Source of the DNA: CAVHIG01 sp963636105
Lineage (GTDB): Bacteria > Bacillota > Clostridia > Peptostreptococcales > Anaerovoracaceae
Direction: 5' to 3'
Length of the DNA stretch: 39,906 nucleotides
Assembly (NCBI GenBank): GCA_963636105.1
Contig: CAVHIG010000011.1
Location: 1-39,906, forward strand
Shown: one piece after another, positions 7,261 through 16,438 of the stretch
Layout: every line of letters starts with the position of its first letter
Numbering within the stretch: the first letter of the stretch is position 1
The notes under the pieces: generated by a model
What the model saw: the letters and a program-made list of their open reading frames with translations, nothing else
Database searches by the model: none
What the model was told of the DNA's origin: nothing
Translations under genes and position numbers: made by a program

Positions 7261-8538
7261 TTATTTTATAACTTCTACGCCGCCCATATACTTTCTGAGT
7301 ACCTCAGGCACTACCACGCTGCCATCGGCCTGCTGATAGTTTTCGAGGATTGCGGCTACCGTTCTGCCTACCGCGAGGCCTGAACCGTTGAGTGTATGTA
7401 CATACTCCGGCTTGCTGCCCTTTGCGGCCGGTCTGAAACGTATGCCTGCCCTTCTCGCCTGATAGCTCTCGAAGTTGCTGCAGGAAGAAATCTCCACATA
7501 TCTGCCGTAGCTTGGCATCCACACCTCTATGTCGTATGTCATAGCGGAGGAGAAGCCAAGGTCACCTGTGGAAAGTCTTACAACTCTGTAAGGAAGTCCC
7601 AGCTGCTTCAAAACCTCTTCCGCATCATTTGTCAGCTTTTCAAGCTCTTCATAAGAAGTCTCAGGCTTTACAAATTTTACAAGCTCTACCTTGTTGAACT
7701 GGTGCTGACGAATGAGACCTCTTGTGTCTCTGCCAGCGGAGCCTGCCTCCGCACGGAAGCAAGGAGTATAAGCCGTATAATATACCGGCAGCTCCGCCTC
7801 GTCCAGAATCTCCTGTCCACGAAGATTTGTCACAGGCACCTCCGCAGTCGGAATAAGGAAGAAATCCTTCTGCGGTACATAGAACATATCCTCCTCAAAC
7901 TTCGGAAGCTGTCCCGTACCTATCATCGCGCTTCTATTTACCATAAACGGCGGAAGTATCTCCGTGTAGTCCTGGTCTATCGTATGCAGGTCGAGCATAA
8001 AGTTTATAACAGCTCTCTCAAGCCTTGCGCCCAGACCCTTGTATACAGTAAATCTTGTACCCGCAATCTTTGCCGCTCTTTCGAAATCGAGAATTCCAAG
8101 GCCTTCGCCGATATCCCAGTGTGCCTTATGCTCAAAGTCAAACTTTGTAGGCTCGCCTACCTTGCGAAGCTCCACATTTTCCGCGTCATCCTTGCCAACC
8201 TGTACAGTAGGATTTGGAGTATTCGGCACGCCCAAAAGCGCGTCACGAAGCTGTGCCTCCACCTCTGAAAGCTCACTGTCGAGCTTCTTGATGTTTTCAG
8301 AAAGCTGCTTCATCTCAGCCATGAGAGCAGTCGTATCCTCGCCCTTCTTTTTCATCTGCGGAATGAGCTTTGAATCCGTATTCTGCTTGTTTTTCATAGC
8401 CTCCACTTCCGCAAGTATTGCTCTTCTCTTTTCATCAAGAGGCGGAATGTTGCTGATTCCAAAATCTCCCTTGCAGCGGGATTCTACTGATTTTTTTACG
8501 CCTTCATAATCTTCTCTTATTCTTTTGATATCTAACAT
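7261..8538 (-). CDS. serS: Seryl-tRNA synthetase
   Basis: The 425-residue protein charges tRNA-Ser in the cytoplasm. It starts MLDIKRIREDYEGVK and has the long antiparallel coiled-coil arm (about 30-100) typical of bacterial SerRS. The class II core follows, with the motif 2 region around FRAEAGSAGRDTRGLIRQHQF and the motif 3 region around NGSGLAVGRTVAAILENYQ. Length is normal. GGAGATGAAGAA precedes the ATG. It begins 17 bases after the glutamine synthetase gene, so the two are probably co-transcribed. No T-box leader is seen in front of the operon. Confidence 0.97.
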   Translation of the reverse strand: MLDIKRIREDYEGVKKSVESRCKGDFGISNIPPLDEKRRAILAEVEAMKNKQNTDSKLIPQMKKKGEDTTALMAEMKQLSENIKKLDSELSEVEAQLRDALLGVPNTPNPTVQVGKDDAENVELRKVGEPTKFDFEHKAHWDIGEGLGILDFERAAKIAGTRFTVYKGLGARLERAVINFMLDLHTIDQDYTEILPPFMVNRSAMIGTGQLPKFEEDMFYVPQKDFFLIPTAEVPVTNLRGQEILDEAELPVYYTAYTPCFRAEAGSAGRDTRGLIRQHQFNKVELVKFVKPETSYEELEKLTNDAEEVLKQLGLPYRVVRLSTGDLGFSSAMTYDIEVWMPSYGRYVEISSCSNFESYQARRAGIRFRPAAKGSKPEYVHTLNGSGLAVGRTVAAILENYQQADGSVVVPEVLRKYMGGVEVIK

Positions 8539-8555
8539 TTCTTCATCTCCTACTA

Positions 8556-10463
8556 CTAAAACAGGTTCTTTGTGTACTCCAGATATTTATCTGTAAGCTC
8601 CTTGCTCTTTCTCTGCATCTCAAGCTGCAATGTCGAAGCAAGTGCGTACTCACCATCATCAAGCGCGTTCTTTAAGCGAGTCAATAGGCTCTTATTCTTT
8701 AGGCTGTCCTGGCCGAGATATGCTCTCATGCCCTGAATTTCCTTCCAATTGAGCCTGTCAAGATCCGTGCACTCATCCTCATTGTGAGCCTTCTTGCAAT
8801 CGCGCACAACATCCATCGTATTTGGAATTATTCTGTTATGAAGCTCAGTAGCCCACATGGCAAGAGTCGCTGTCTTGAATGATTCCAGGGTCTTTGGCGT
8901 CATTACATCGTCCACTGAGAGCAGCGCGAGCTTTGACGGGTATCCCTCAAAGGATGAAATATTTTCCCAAACGGTGGCCGGAGCCTTACCGAAAAGCCTA
9001 TCTCTTTCATCCTGAGTATAGTCAGTAAATATATTCTTTTCGCTTCTGTACTCTCTATCCCTTTCAAGATAGAAGTCCTCTTCTCCATACTTCTTTGAAA
9101 GCGATTTTTCAAGCTCCTCAGGTGTCTTCTTCGCCTCAAGCGCAGCCTTTATACCATCGAGCATCGACATATATGAAGCTGCTATTACAAGATATGTATT
9201 TGTCTTCGGATTTGGTGAACGGAGCTCAAATCTCGTAGCGAGCGGGTTGTTTGGATCTCTGATGAGTCCGATAAGTACGGTTCTGTTTCTGGAAGGCTGA
9301 TCTATCGCGTGTCCGAGTGAGGTAACTGCGCAGACCGGTGCTTCGTAGCCAGGCTTCAGTCTGTTGTAGGCGTCGTTTGTCGTGCTTACAAACGGATTTA
9401 TAATCTCGTAGTTCTTCAAGAATCCCATGATTGCACCGAAGCCCACCGGATTCAGATGATGCTTTGTCGGATCCTTTGGCCCAAAGAGGCTTATAATCTT
9501 GCCGTTCTTGAGCCTTGCGGACAAGCCGAGGTGCGTATGCTCGCCATTTCCGGCCACGCCATCCATAGGCTTTGCCATGAAGGTTACATCCAGTCCAAAC
9601 TGTCTGAATACATCCTTTACTATATATTTTACCTGGTTTTCATTGTCCGCTGCCTGCAGCGCGTTTGAGTACTTCCAGTCTATCTCAAGCTGTTCCATTA
9701 CGTGATCGTACTGACCGGTATTTCCCATCTTTGCCTTTACGCCGCCGACCTCTTTGTGGCCCATCTCAACTTCAAAGCCGTAGCTGTCGAGCAGCAGAAG
9801 CGTTTTTTCAAGCGCTGTCCTTACAGGTCCTATCGTCCTCTTCCAATACTGCTCCTTCATGATCTGAGCTGTGGAGAGCTGCTCTCTGTCAGCCTTGTCA
9901 TCCGGTGTCTTTACCCAAAATTCCAGCTCCGTAGCAGAGGTCATCAAAATCTCGTCTATATCATCCACACTGTCCGCGTCCATATATTCGAAAACATAAG
10001 GATTTTCCTTGAGCAGCTCGAGGAGTCTTTTCTTGAAGCTCTTTATGGCATCCCTCAGCACTACTCTTGAGCCCACCTCCGCAGTGTCATTGTGTACGAG
10101 GAAGGACGGTATCCTAAGTGTACCGATAGGAAGGCCGTGATCCTCCATATAGCTGTAATTATAATCTACATACCAATGAACGCTCTTGTCCGGTATGATA
10201 TCTACCTTTGCATTATTCAGCTCCGCAATCTTAGGCAAAACTACGCTGGATCCGTCTGTCTGGACGCCGTGCTCCAAAAACTTCTCAAGATCCTCAAGAA
10301 AGAGTCCGATAGGAATTTTTTCGTCAGTGTCATGACCGCCTATATCTATACCTACCAGAGAGGCAAATTTTACCTCCGGATGCTGACGCAGGATCTGTCT
10401 GATTTCTGATGGCGTGTGCTTGTCCGCCGGAATTCTGAATAGCATTTTTTCTAAATCTAACAT
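8556..10463 (-). CDS. glnA: Glutamine synthetase, long clostridial form
   Basis: The 635-residue protein makes glutamine from glutamate, ammonia and ATP. The beta-grasp region contains VQTDGSSVVLP (about 67). The catalytic domain contains EMGHKEVGGVKAKMG, GNGEHTHLGLSA, PSRNRTVLIGLIRDP and TRFELRSPNPKTNTYL, which are variants of the GS metal, ATP and glutamate-binding motifs. A C-terminal extension of about 130 residues, partly coiled coil, makes it longer than the usual 440-residue GSI and shorter than the roughly 700-residue GSIII. The exact subtype is uncertain. The ATG at 10463 follows an unusual run of seven or more G residues as ribosome site. It is the first gene of the pair with serS. 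Confidence 0.88.
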   Translation of the reverse strand: MLDLEKMLFRIPADKHTPSEIRQILRQHPEVKFASLVGIDIGGHDTDEKIPIGLFLEDLEKFLEHGVQTDGSSVVLPKIAELNNAKVDIIPDKSVHWYVDYNYSYMEDHGLPIGTLRIPSFLVHNDTAEVGSRVVLRDAIKSFKKRLLELLKENPYVFEYMDADSVDDIDEILMTSATELEFWVKTPDDKADREQLSTAQIMKEQYWKRTIGPVRTALEKTLLLLDSYGFEVEMGHKEVGGVKAKMGNTGQYDHVMEQLEIDWKYSNALQAADNENQVKYIVKDVFRQFGLDVTFMAKPMDGVAGNGEHTHLGLSARLKNGKIISLFGPKDPTKHHLNPVGFGAIMGFLKNYEIINPFVSTTNDAYNRLKPGYEAPVCAVTSLGHAIDQPSRNRTVLIGLIRDPNNPLATRFELRSPNPKTNTYLVIAASYMSMLDGIKAALEAKKTPEELEKSLSKKYGEEDFYLERDREYRSEKNIFTDYTQDERDRLFGKAPATVWENISSFEGYPSKLALLSVDDVMTPKTLESFKTATLAMWATELHNRIIPNTMDVVRDCKKAHNEDECTDLDRLNWKEIQGMRAYLGQDSLKNKSLLTRLKNALDDGEYALASTLQLEMQRKSKELTDKYLEYTKNLF

Positions 10464-10536
10464 AGTTTTCCCCCCCTTAGCTTGCTATTTCTCATTTTTT
10501 ATTTCGCATTCTCTGCGAGGCAAGGCAATAAAGACA

Positions 10537-10560
10537 GATAGGACGGTCGCCCGCCCTATC
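10537..10560 (-). terminator. Terminator after the UPF0182 gene
   Basis: On the minus strand GATAGGGCGG pairs with CCGTCCTATC around a four-base loop with one G-U pair, followed by a moderately T-rich tract. It separates the UPF0182 gene from glutamine synthetase. Confidence 0.7.
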
Positions 10561-10596
10561 ACATCCTCAAGTCCAAAAAATACTTCATAAATTATA

Positions 10597-13482
10597 CTAC
10601 TTATTTGCCAGCAATTCAAGATAATTTTGCAATTGGTCTAAATACTCGCCATAGCTTGCCCAGTCGCCGCTCTGCTGCGCATTTTGCGCATTTGTAAAGG
10701 CTTCATTTGCAAGCTGTATGAGCTCCGAGGTCGAAAGCTCTGAGGTGTCCCCGGATGCTACAGGGTCCTCGGACGTTTCCGCAGGCGATGTACTCTCACC
10801 AAAGAGTGCGGCAAGCGCCTCAGAAAGTGTCTCTTTGTAGGCGATCCTGTCACCGTAGACCACGATTACTCTCTTTACCTCAGGGATACTTGAGCTTGTA
10901 GCCTCAAGGTATACAGGCTCTACATAGAGTATAGAATCCTCGATAGGAATTACAAACATATTTCCTCTCGTATATGTGGAGCCGGAGGAGTTCCAAAGTG
11001 AGAATTCCTTTGAAATCTCGGTATTCTGGTCTATCATGGCCTCTACCTGTATAGGTCCGTATACAACCCTGCTCTTTGGCAGCTGATAGAGGATGATCTC
11101 GCCGTAATTTTCTCCGTCATTTCTGGCCACAAGGAGACCTGTCATGTTCTTCTTGTTCTTTGGCGTGTACGGGATGGAATTTACAAATTCTGCGCTTTCC
11201 TCGCCCGGCAGCTTGAAGACGTAGTAGTTTGGAGTCATCTTCTGCTCCGTCATGCCATAGATCTCATTTGCGATCTCCCAAACGTCCTCGCCCTGGTAGA
11301 ATACCTTTACATCGCTCATATGATATCTCTGATATACCTGAGCCTGGATGTTGAAGAGCGTATTCGGATATCTGATGTGCGATTGCAGGCTCTCCGGCAT
11401 TTCGTCGAAGTCCTTCAAAAGCGCAGGATAGATCTTCTTGTATGTCTGAGCTATCGGATCCTCAGCATCTACAATGTAGAAGTCTACATCGCCGTTGTAA
11501 GCATCTATAACCACCTTGATGGAGTTTCTGATGTAATTTATGCTGGTATCTGTAGAATACGGCTCGGAGTACGGATAATTTGAGCTTACAGTGTAAGCAT
11601 CCAGCATCCAGTAGAGCTTTCCATCGGCTATCACCATATAAGGATCCGTATCATAGGAAAGCTGCGGCATTATTTTCTGCACTCTTTGCATTACATTTCT
11701 ATTGATTACAATCTTGGAATTGCTGTCAATATTTGTGGATACAAGGAGCTTTATGCTTCTCTCTCTTATGGAGAAGATTATCCTGTTTAGCGGATTGAGC
11801 TTGATTCCGGCTGTACCCTCGTACTTTGTATAGGCATTGCCATCACCGTCTGGATAGTCAAATTCTTCTTCGTCCGTATTTACGAGTATGTAGTTGTTTG
11901 TCATCTCTCCGAAGTAAATCTCCGGTCTGTCGATAGAAATCTCCTCTACCTGTGATACAGGAGGGATATCAGCTATCAATACATCCGGCTGACCGCTCGA
12001 TGTAATCTTGTCTACTCTGGAGAGAGTGATACCGTAGCCGTGAGTATATTTCAGATGCTGGTTGAGCCACTCGGATCTTATATTCGACTCGTCTATTTCA
12101 CGAGTTGAGAGGAAGGTCTGAGTATACTCGCCATTTATCATATATCTGTCTACGTCGACATCACTAAAGGAATAGTACTGCCTGATAGCCTGCGTCTGGT
12201 TGTAGAAGGTCTGCACAGGCTGGTAGTCATTTATTCTGATATTTGAAATAGTCTCGCCGTTGTTTTCGATATCCTCCAATGTGAGATCGTTGTTTGCGGC
12301 AAAATTCTTTACGGTTACGTTGTCGAGACCGTACGCGGACTTTGTATATGCGATATTTCTTTCAAGATAGGTGCTTTCCTTATTTATCTCATCAGGGGAA
12401 ACTATCCAGTTTTGTACCGCATATGCAGCTCCCGTACCCACAAGGCCTACGGCTATCATGATTACAGGCACCGTAAATATCATTTTGAATTTCTTCTTTG
12501 CAATGCCTATCGCAAAGACAATAGCTGCCACAACCGAAAGCACTATCAAGGCTCTGTACATCCAAAGCGTCACATTTACATCCGTAAAGCCGGCACCGTA
12601 GAGCACACCCGTGCTGGAATAGAGCAAATCATATTGCTTGAGGAAGAAATTTACGCCTATCATCAGGAAGAATATCACGCCCAGAGCTATGAGCTGCTTT
12701 GAAGCGATGGTGATGAGCTGCATAAAATTGTCGTCGTCAAATTGCTTTTTCGGTCTTCTTGTGCGATTTATATTTCCGCGCTGTCCGCCCATGGCCTTTT
12801 TGAAGAGACCACCGATGCCGCCCGCGCCATGGCCAAAACCGCTGAAACCTCCGCCGTTTCCGCCGCCGGCGAAGCTGCCGTCGTATCTATCATCATCAGT
12901 CTCAGGCTCTGCAGGCGGTACCTCTTCGAACATCTGCGGCTTTCTCATGGAGAGAAGCATCATGTAGTAGACAACCGTAACCGCCGCGTAGACGATGACT
13001 ATTCCGAGGACCATCTCATTCAGCTGCTGCACAAAGGCCAGCTTGAAGATGTAGAAGGAGATGTCCAGGTCAAAGAGCGGGTCTGTAAGGTTGAAGTCCG
13101 TGCTGTTTGTGTATTGCAGGATTTCAAACCAAAGATTGGTAGATACAGTAAATGCTACCAATGCGCTCGCGATAGCCGAAAGCAGCCACGCCAGACCCTT
13201 AAGGCGCTTTTCATTTACAATGTCATTCGATTCGACTCTCTTGTAGTAGCCTTTTTTCAATATCATCAGGTAAATCATGCTGATGATGGTGAGTACTACA
13301 AACAGCGGAATTCCTATTTTGAGCTCGGTAAGGAGCTGTGTCAGGAAGACGCTCAGGTAGCCCACCTCGTCAAACCAGAGGATGTCGGTGATAAAGTTGA
13401 TGAGCATCAGGAATAGCGCTATTACAAGGAGCACTATGAGAGCTATCGCCTTTATGCCAAGTCTTCTTTTTCTTTCTTTCAA
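10597..13482 (-). CDS. UPF0182-family large membrane protein
   Basis: The 961-residue protein belongs to UPF0182 (COG1615), whose function is unknown. About seven membrane segments lie in the first 360 residues, starting at residue 10, interrupted by a basic, glycine-rich loop near 200-235. A large domain of about 500 residues follows, probably outside the membrane, and then an acidic serine/threonine/alanine-rich stretch and a C-terminal helix. The start codon is TTG at 13482, with GAGGG nine bases ahead. No in-frame ATG fits better. The gene follows the zinc-ribbon gene by 37 bases, so the two probably form an operon with the gene at 15268. Confidence 0.85.
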   Translation of the reverse strand: MKERKRRLGIKAIALIVLLVIALFLMLINFITDILWFDEVGYLSVFLTQLLTELKIGIPLFVVLTIISMIYLMILKKGYYKRVESNDIVNEKRLKGLAWLLSAIASALVAFTVSTNLWFEILQYTNSTDFNLTDPLFDLDISFYIFKLAFVQQLNEMVLGIVIVYAAVTVVYYMMLLSMRKPQMFEEVPPAEPETDDDRYDGSFAGGGNGGGFSGFGHGAGGIGGLFKKAMGGQRGNINRTRRPKKQFDDDNFMQLITIASKQLIALGVIFFLMIGVNFFLKQYDLLYSSTGVLYGAGFTDVNVTLWMYRALIVLSVVAAIVFAIGIAKKKFKMIFTVPVIMIAVGLVGTGAAYAVQNWIVSPDEINKESTYLERNIAYTKSAYGLDNVTVKNFAANNDLTLEDIENNGETISNIRINDYQPVQTFYNQTQAIRQYYSFSDVDVDRYMINGEYTQTFLSTREIDESNIRSEWLNQHLKYTHGYGITLSRVDKITSSGQPDVLIADIPPVSQVEEISIDRPEIYFGEMTNNYILVNTDEEEFDYPDGDGNAYTKYEGTAGIKLNPLNRIIFSIRERSIKLLVSTNIDSNSKIVINRNVMQRVQKIMPQLSYDTDPYMVIADGKLYWMLDAYTVSSNYPYSEPYSTDTSINYIRNSIKVVIDAYNGDVDFYIVDAEDPIAQTYKKIYPALLKDFDEMPESLQSHIRYPNTLFNIQAQVYQRYHMSDVKVFYQGEDVWEIANEIYGMTEQKMTPNYYVFKLPGEESAEFVNSIPYTPKNKKNMTGLLVARNDGENYGEIILYQLPKSRVVYGPIQVEAMIDQNTEISKEFSLWNSSGSTYTRGNMFVIPIEDSILYVEPVYLEATSSSIPEVKRVIVVYGDRIAYKETLSEALAALFGESTSPAETSEDPVASGDTSELSTSELIQLANEAFTNAQNAQQSGDWASYGEYLDQLQNYLELLANK

Positions 13483-13519
13483 GTAATTATTCCCTCGCTT
13501 TCTTTTTCAAATGTATACT

Positions 13520-15250
13520 TTATTCCGTAGCCGCATTCTGACTGTCGGTACTGTCGGTACTGTCTACGTCCTGCTCCGCATCCGACGCATCCGACGGCAT
13601 CAATCTCTGCACCCATTCTGTGGCGATTCCGAGCTTTTCCTCCACGAAAGTACCCGCAGCCGTGTCCGGCGCAAAATACCTTATGCCCAATATACTTACC
13701 TCTGCAATGAGAAGTACCACCAAAATCGCTATGAGGAATTTGACAATGAAGCTTGCACCGCCACGCTCTTCCTCGTCCTCTATATCCAGCTGCCATGCGC
13801 CGGCTTCAGTGCTTGCGGAAACGGCGTCTATCCCCGAGGCTACTTCTGGCTGCGCACCTTCCGGACTGTGCGTTCCTGGCTGCGCACCTTCTGTCCGGGC
13901 CTCTCCAGCCGAGACTTTTTCTGCAGCTACGCTTTCAGGCTGTGCGTCCTCCGGTTGTGCGTTCTGTGCGTTTTGCGGCTGAGCCTTCTTCGGATCCGGA
14001 AAGCCCTGTATTTCGATTGTTCCCCAAAGCGAGTCGAGCTCTCTCTTCTTCTCCCAATCGATATTTTTATTTATCCAAGGCAGCTCCTGCGCAGCTGTCT
14101 CGGCTGCCTTATTTCTTTTGCCTTCGTCCGCCGAGCCTTCCGGCAAGTTCTCAGACGGATCCTCCTGATCCACCAAAAACATCGGCTTGAAATCGGATTT
14201 TTTCTCTCTAGCCAGTGGCCCTTGAGATCTTGCGGCGTCCCCGGATTTTTGCGATTTTGGAGGGCTTACCTCCATGCGGTCTCCCGGACTTTCCTCAACA
14301 GAGTAATTTTTCGGGTCAAGTCCGCTCTTTGCAAGGGCTATCTCCATAAGATCCTTGTTTAATTCTCTTGTATCGAAAGGCTTGAGGTCTTCATTTTCTC
14401 TCAAAAGCTCCTCTCCCTTTATGAAAGGCATAGCCTTAGGATTTTCCGAAGACAATACAGCTGTTTTAGAGGTCTGCGCTGCTTCAGGAAGATCCGTAGA
14501 ATCTGAGGTCCGCGCCGCTTCGGAGAGATCCGCAGCCTCGGAGACTTCAGGCATTTCCGCAATCTTTTGAGTCTGCCTGAGCTCCGGCTTTCTACCTTGG
14601 CGGATTTTTTCGTATTCCCTGTCTAAGAGCTTTTGAAATTCCTCATTTTTCTGGTTGAATGTGTAAAATTTGTCTATTTTTTTCTCTTGCTCGGAGATAC
14701 TGCTGTCCGCGCGCACGGTATCGGCCTTTATGGATTCAAGTATCTCATCAGGATCCTCTACCACCTGCTCTGTTTGCGGCGCATTCATCTCACTTGCCGG
14801 CTGTGCAGGCCTTGAAACGGCTGCCGGCGCCGGCTTTGAAGCTTCCGCAGTCACTGTCCCTGAAGTCTCTGTATATGCGGCATTCGAAGCTCCGCCAGCC
14901 TTCTGTGACTCAAGCGCGCTTTCTATCTCCGCCTTTGACAGTCTTTCTGTATTCCGTGTATATGCCGAAGGTTTCTTTGGCGGATCACCTCTGTTCCAGT
15001 CGAAGTCCACTCTCTGCGTGTCCCTCAGCTTGCTCCAGGAAAAATCCACATCCTCTGTCTTTTTGGCCGCGCGTTCCGGGAATCCCTCTACATTCCAGAC
15101 AAATTCAGGATCCGGCTGAAAATGATATTGTGACTTTCCTTCTTCAACGGGTGCCGCTTCCACAGGCATCGGCACGGTCACCGCCTCACCGCAATAAATG
15201 CAAAATCTCGCATCACTTGGCAATGGCTTGCCGCACATCTTGCAAAACAT
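13520..15250 (-). CDS. Zinc-ribbon protein with low-complexity linker and one C-terminal membrane segment
   Basis: The 576-residue protein starts with a zinc ribbon (CKMCGKPLPSDARFCIYCG, cysteines 3, 6, 17 and 20). A long, charged and mostly disordered region follows, with repeated Ala/Glu/Pro/Ser units, for example around GAQPGTHSPEGAQPEV. One membrane segment (about 505-530, FLIAILVVLLIAEVSILGI) leaves a short acidic tail. Clostridial proteins of this layout are common but uncharacterised. It lies 17 bases downstream of the gene at 15268 and 37 bases upstream of the UPF0182 gene. A scaffold or adaptor role at the membrane is inference. Confidence 0.75.
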   Translation of the reverse strand: MFCKMCGKPLPSDARFCIYCGEAVTVPMPVEAAPVEEGKSQYHFQPDPEFVWNVEGFPERAAKKTEDVDFSWSKLRDTQRVDFDWNRGDPPKKPSAYTRNTERLSKAEIESALESQKAGGASNAAYTETSGTVTAEASKPAPAAVSRPAQPASEMNAPQTEQVVEDPDEILESIKADTVRADSSISEQEKKIDKFYTFNQKNEEFQKLLDREYEKIRQGRKPELRQTQKIAEMPEVSEAADLSEAARTSDSTDLPEAAQTSKTAVLSSENPKAMPFIKGEELLRENEDLKPFDTRELNKDLMEIALAKSGLDPKNYSVEESPGDRMEVSPPKSQKSGDAARSQGPLAREKKSDFKPMFLVDQEDPSENLPEGSADEGKRNKAAETAAQELPWINKNIDWEKKRELDSLWGTIEIQGFPDPKKAQPQNAQNAQPEDAQPESVAAEKVSAGEARTEGAQPGTHSPEGAQPEVASGIDAVSASTEAGAWQLDIEDEEERGGASFIVKFLIAILVVLLIAEVSILGIRYFAPDTAAGTFVEEKLGIATEWVQRLMPSDASDAEQDVDSTDSTDSQNAATE

Positions 15251-15267
15251 TTTCTCCTTCTCCCTCC

Positions 15268-15936
15268 TTAGTCCTTTATCAAGGCTTTGAGCTCTTCCTC
15301 GGTATACCTGCGGCCGCTCTTGCCTACATTGTAAATTCCGGATTCTGCGCTGTCTCCGGATCTTTTTTCACTTCCGAATTTTATATTGCTATTGTATATC
15401 TTTTCGCTTTCAAATTTTGTATCGCTATTGGATTCATTTTCTATTTCAAATTTTGTATCGCCCTTTGTCAATCCTTCGCAAAGCTCTCTATCTATATCCT
15501 CCATCATCGCAGTTATGTCTGCGGAAATTGCGCTTTCTTTCGCAGCCGCGCCGGTTCTGCCAATTTCTTCTTTAGCCTCCGCAGTTTCCGCAGGCTCTGC
15601 CGCTTCCGAAACATCCGGAAAATCCAGCACTTTCGGCACTTCCGGAGCCTCCGCAGCTTCCGCAGGCTCTGACACTTCCGGAGCCTCCGCAGTTTCCGCA
15701 AAGCATAGACCTTTTTCTCTTATCTCGCTTCGCAGTGCATCAAGCTTTCCGTCTATGCTCGCAAGCGAGGCTTCCTGTCTGTCTATCTTCCAATACCAAA
15801 GGCGCAGCTTGCGAAAGACCAGCCAAAGTATCAGCCATAGCAGCAAAAGCACTACAAACGCCGCCACCGCAAGGACTACCGTCGGCTGGCAATCAATACC
15901 TATTTTTTGCATTTTAAGGATGATATTGTCAAGCAT
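15268..15936 (-). CDS. Membrane-anchored coiled-coil protein of unknown function
   Basis: The 222-residue protein has one N-terminal membrane segment (about 19-41), a short coiled coil (about 50-70) and a low-complexity section (about 78-125) of repeated Ala-Glu-Pro units encoded by imperfect tandem repeats. An acidic region and a basic C-terminal helix follow (GRRYTEEELKALIKD). I do not recognise a family. It is the first gene of the presumed three-gene set with the zinc-ribbon and UPF0182 proteins. Two copies of the overabundant octamer GCGGAAAC lie in its repeat section. Confidence 0.65.
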   Translation of the reverse strand: MLDNIILKMQKIGIDCQPTVVLAVAAFVVLLLLWLILWLVFRKLRLWYWKIDRQEASLASIDGKLDALRSEIREKGLCFAETAEAPEVSEPAEAAEAPEVPKVLDFPDVSEAAEPAETAEAKEEIGRTGAAAKESAISADITAMMEDIDRELCEGLTKGDTKFEIENESNSDTKFESEKIYNSNIKFGSEKRSGDSAESGIYNVGKSGRRYTEEELKALIKD

Positions 15937-15983
15937 TTTCTGTCCTACCTTTCATTGGTATAAACAGCGCAGGTTCTCCGTTT

Positions 15984-16016
15984 GTGTGAAAAGGCCAAGT
16001 CCTGGAAATTTCACAC
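15984..16016. repeat. Inverted repeat upstream of the membrane coiled-coil gene
   Basis: GTGTGAAA (15984-15991) and TTTCACAC (16009-16016) form an eight-base dyad with 17 bases between. It lies 48-80 bases before the gene starting at 15936 and may be an operator or a leader hairpin. No binding protein can be named. Confidence 0.4.
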
Positions 16017-16160
16017 TATTTTCGCACCCGGCGTCAAGGTGTTCGATAAGCTTCACAGCAAGGTATACTTCTTTAAGTATACAATAAAATCCACACAATA
16101 GCAATTAAAAGCGCACAAAAACAGTTCTGCGATATTTTATACTTTTTTTACCGATTTTCC

Positions 16161-16188
16161 TTGGCATATAAGTTGCCTATGGTATAAT
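16161..16188 (+). promoter_or_regulatory. Candidate promoter of the DppA gene
   Basis: TTGGCA (16161-16166) and TATAAT (16183-16188) are 16 bases apart. The -10 region (CTATGGTATAAT) is repeated near 16316-16327, so a second start closer to the gene is possible. The first start would give a leader of about 245 bases. Confidence 0.6.
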
Positions 16189-16371
16189 GTCCGCATAGAA
16201 AAGTTTGAAATTGCGGACATTATATGTGATTTTATTTGCCGCGCCATATATTTGCCCTCTGATAATCTGCATTGGGCAAAAGGGCGCATGGCAGATTATA
16301 CCATAAGCCTTGCGGCTATGGTATAATATATATATGAGGGGCTCAGAAGAGCCGCGGCTTATTCGCTGAGC
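16183..16371 (+). promoter_or_regulatory. Structured leader with competing hairpins upstream of dppA
   Basis: Several dyads follow one another: 16183-16194 with 16213-16224 (12 perfect bases); TTTGCCC (16251-16257) with GGGCAAA (16274-16280), extended outward by GCGCC/GGCGC and TGCC/GGCA; ATAATCTGC (16262-16270) with GCAGATTAT (16291-16299), which excludes the previous pairing; and 16297-16309 with 16314-16325. GCTCAG/CTGAGC (16341-16371) encloses AGCCGCGGCT. This looks like a regulatory RNA or a palindromic insertion. I cannot match it to a known riboswitch class. Confidence 0.5.
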
Positions 16372-16438
16372 TATAAAGGCTCAAAAGATCTTGAATTTGC
16401 AATAAAAAACACTTGATATATAAGGAGGTAGAGTAGAA

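Noticed and set aside
12742..13416. 224-residue plus-strand frame
   Set aside because: It is the shadow of the UPF0182 gene.
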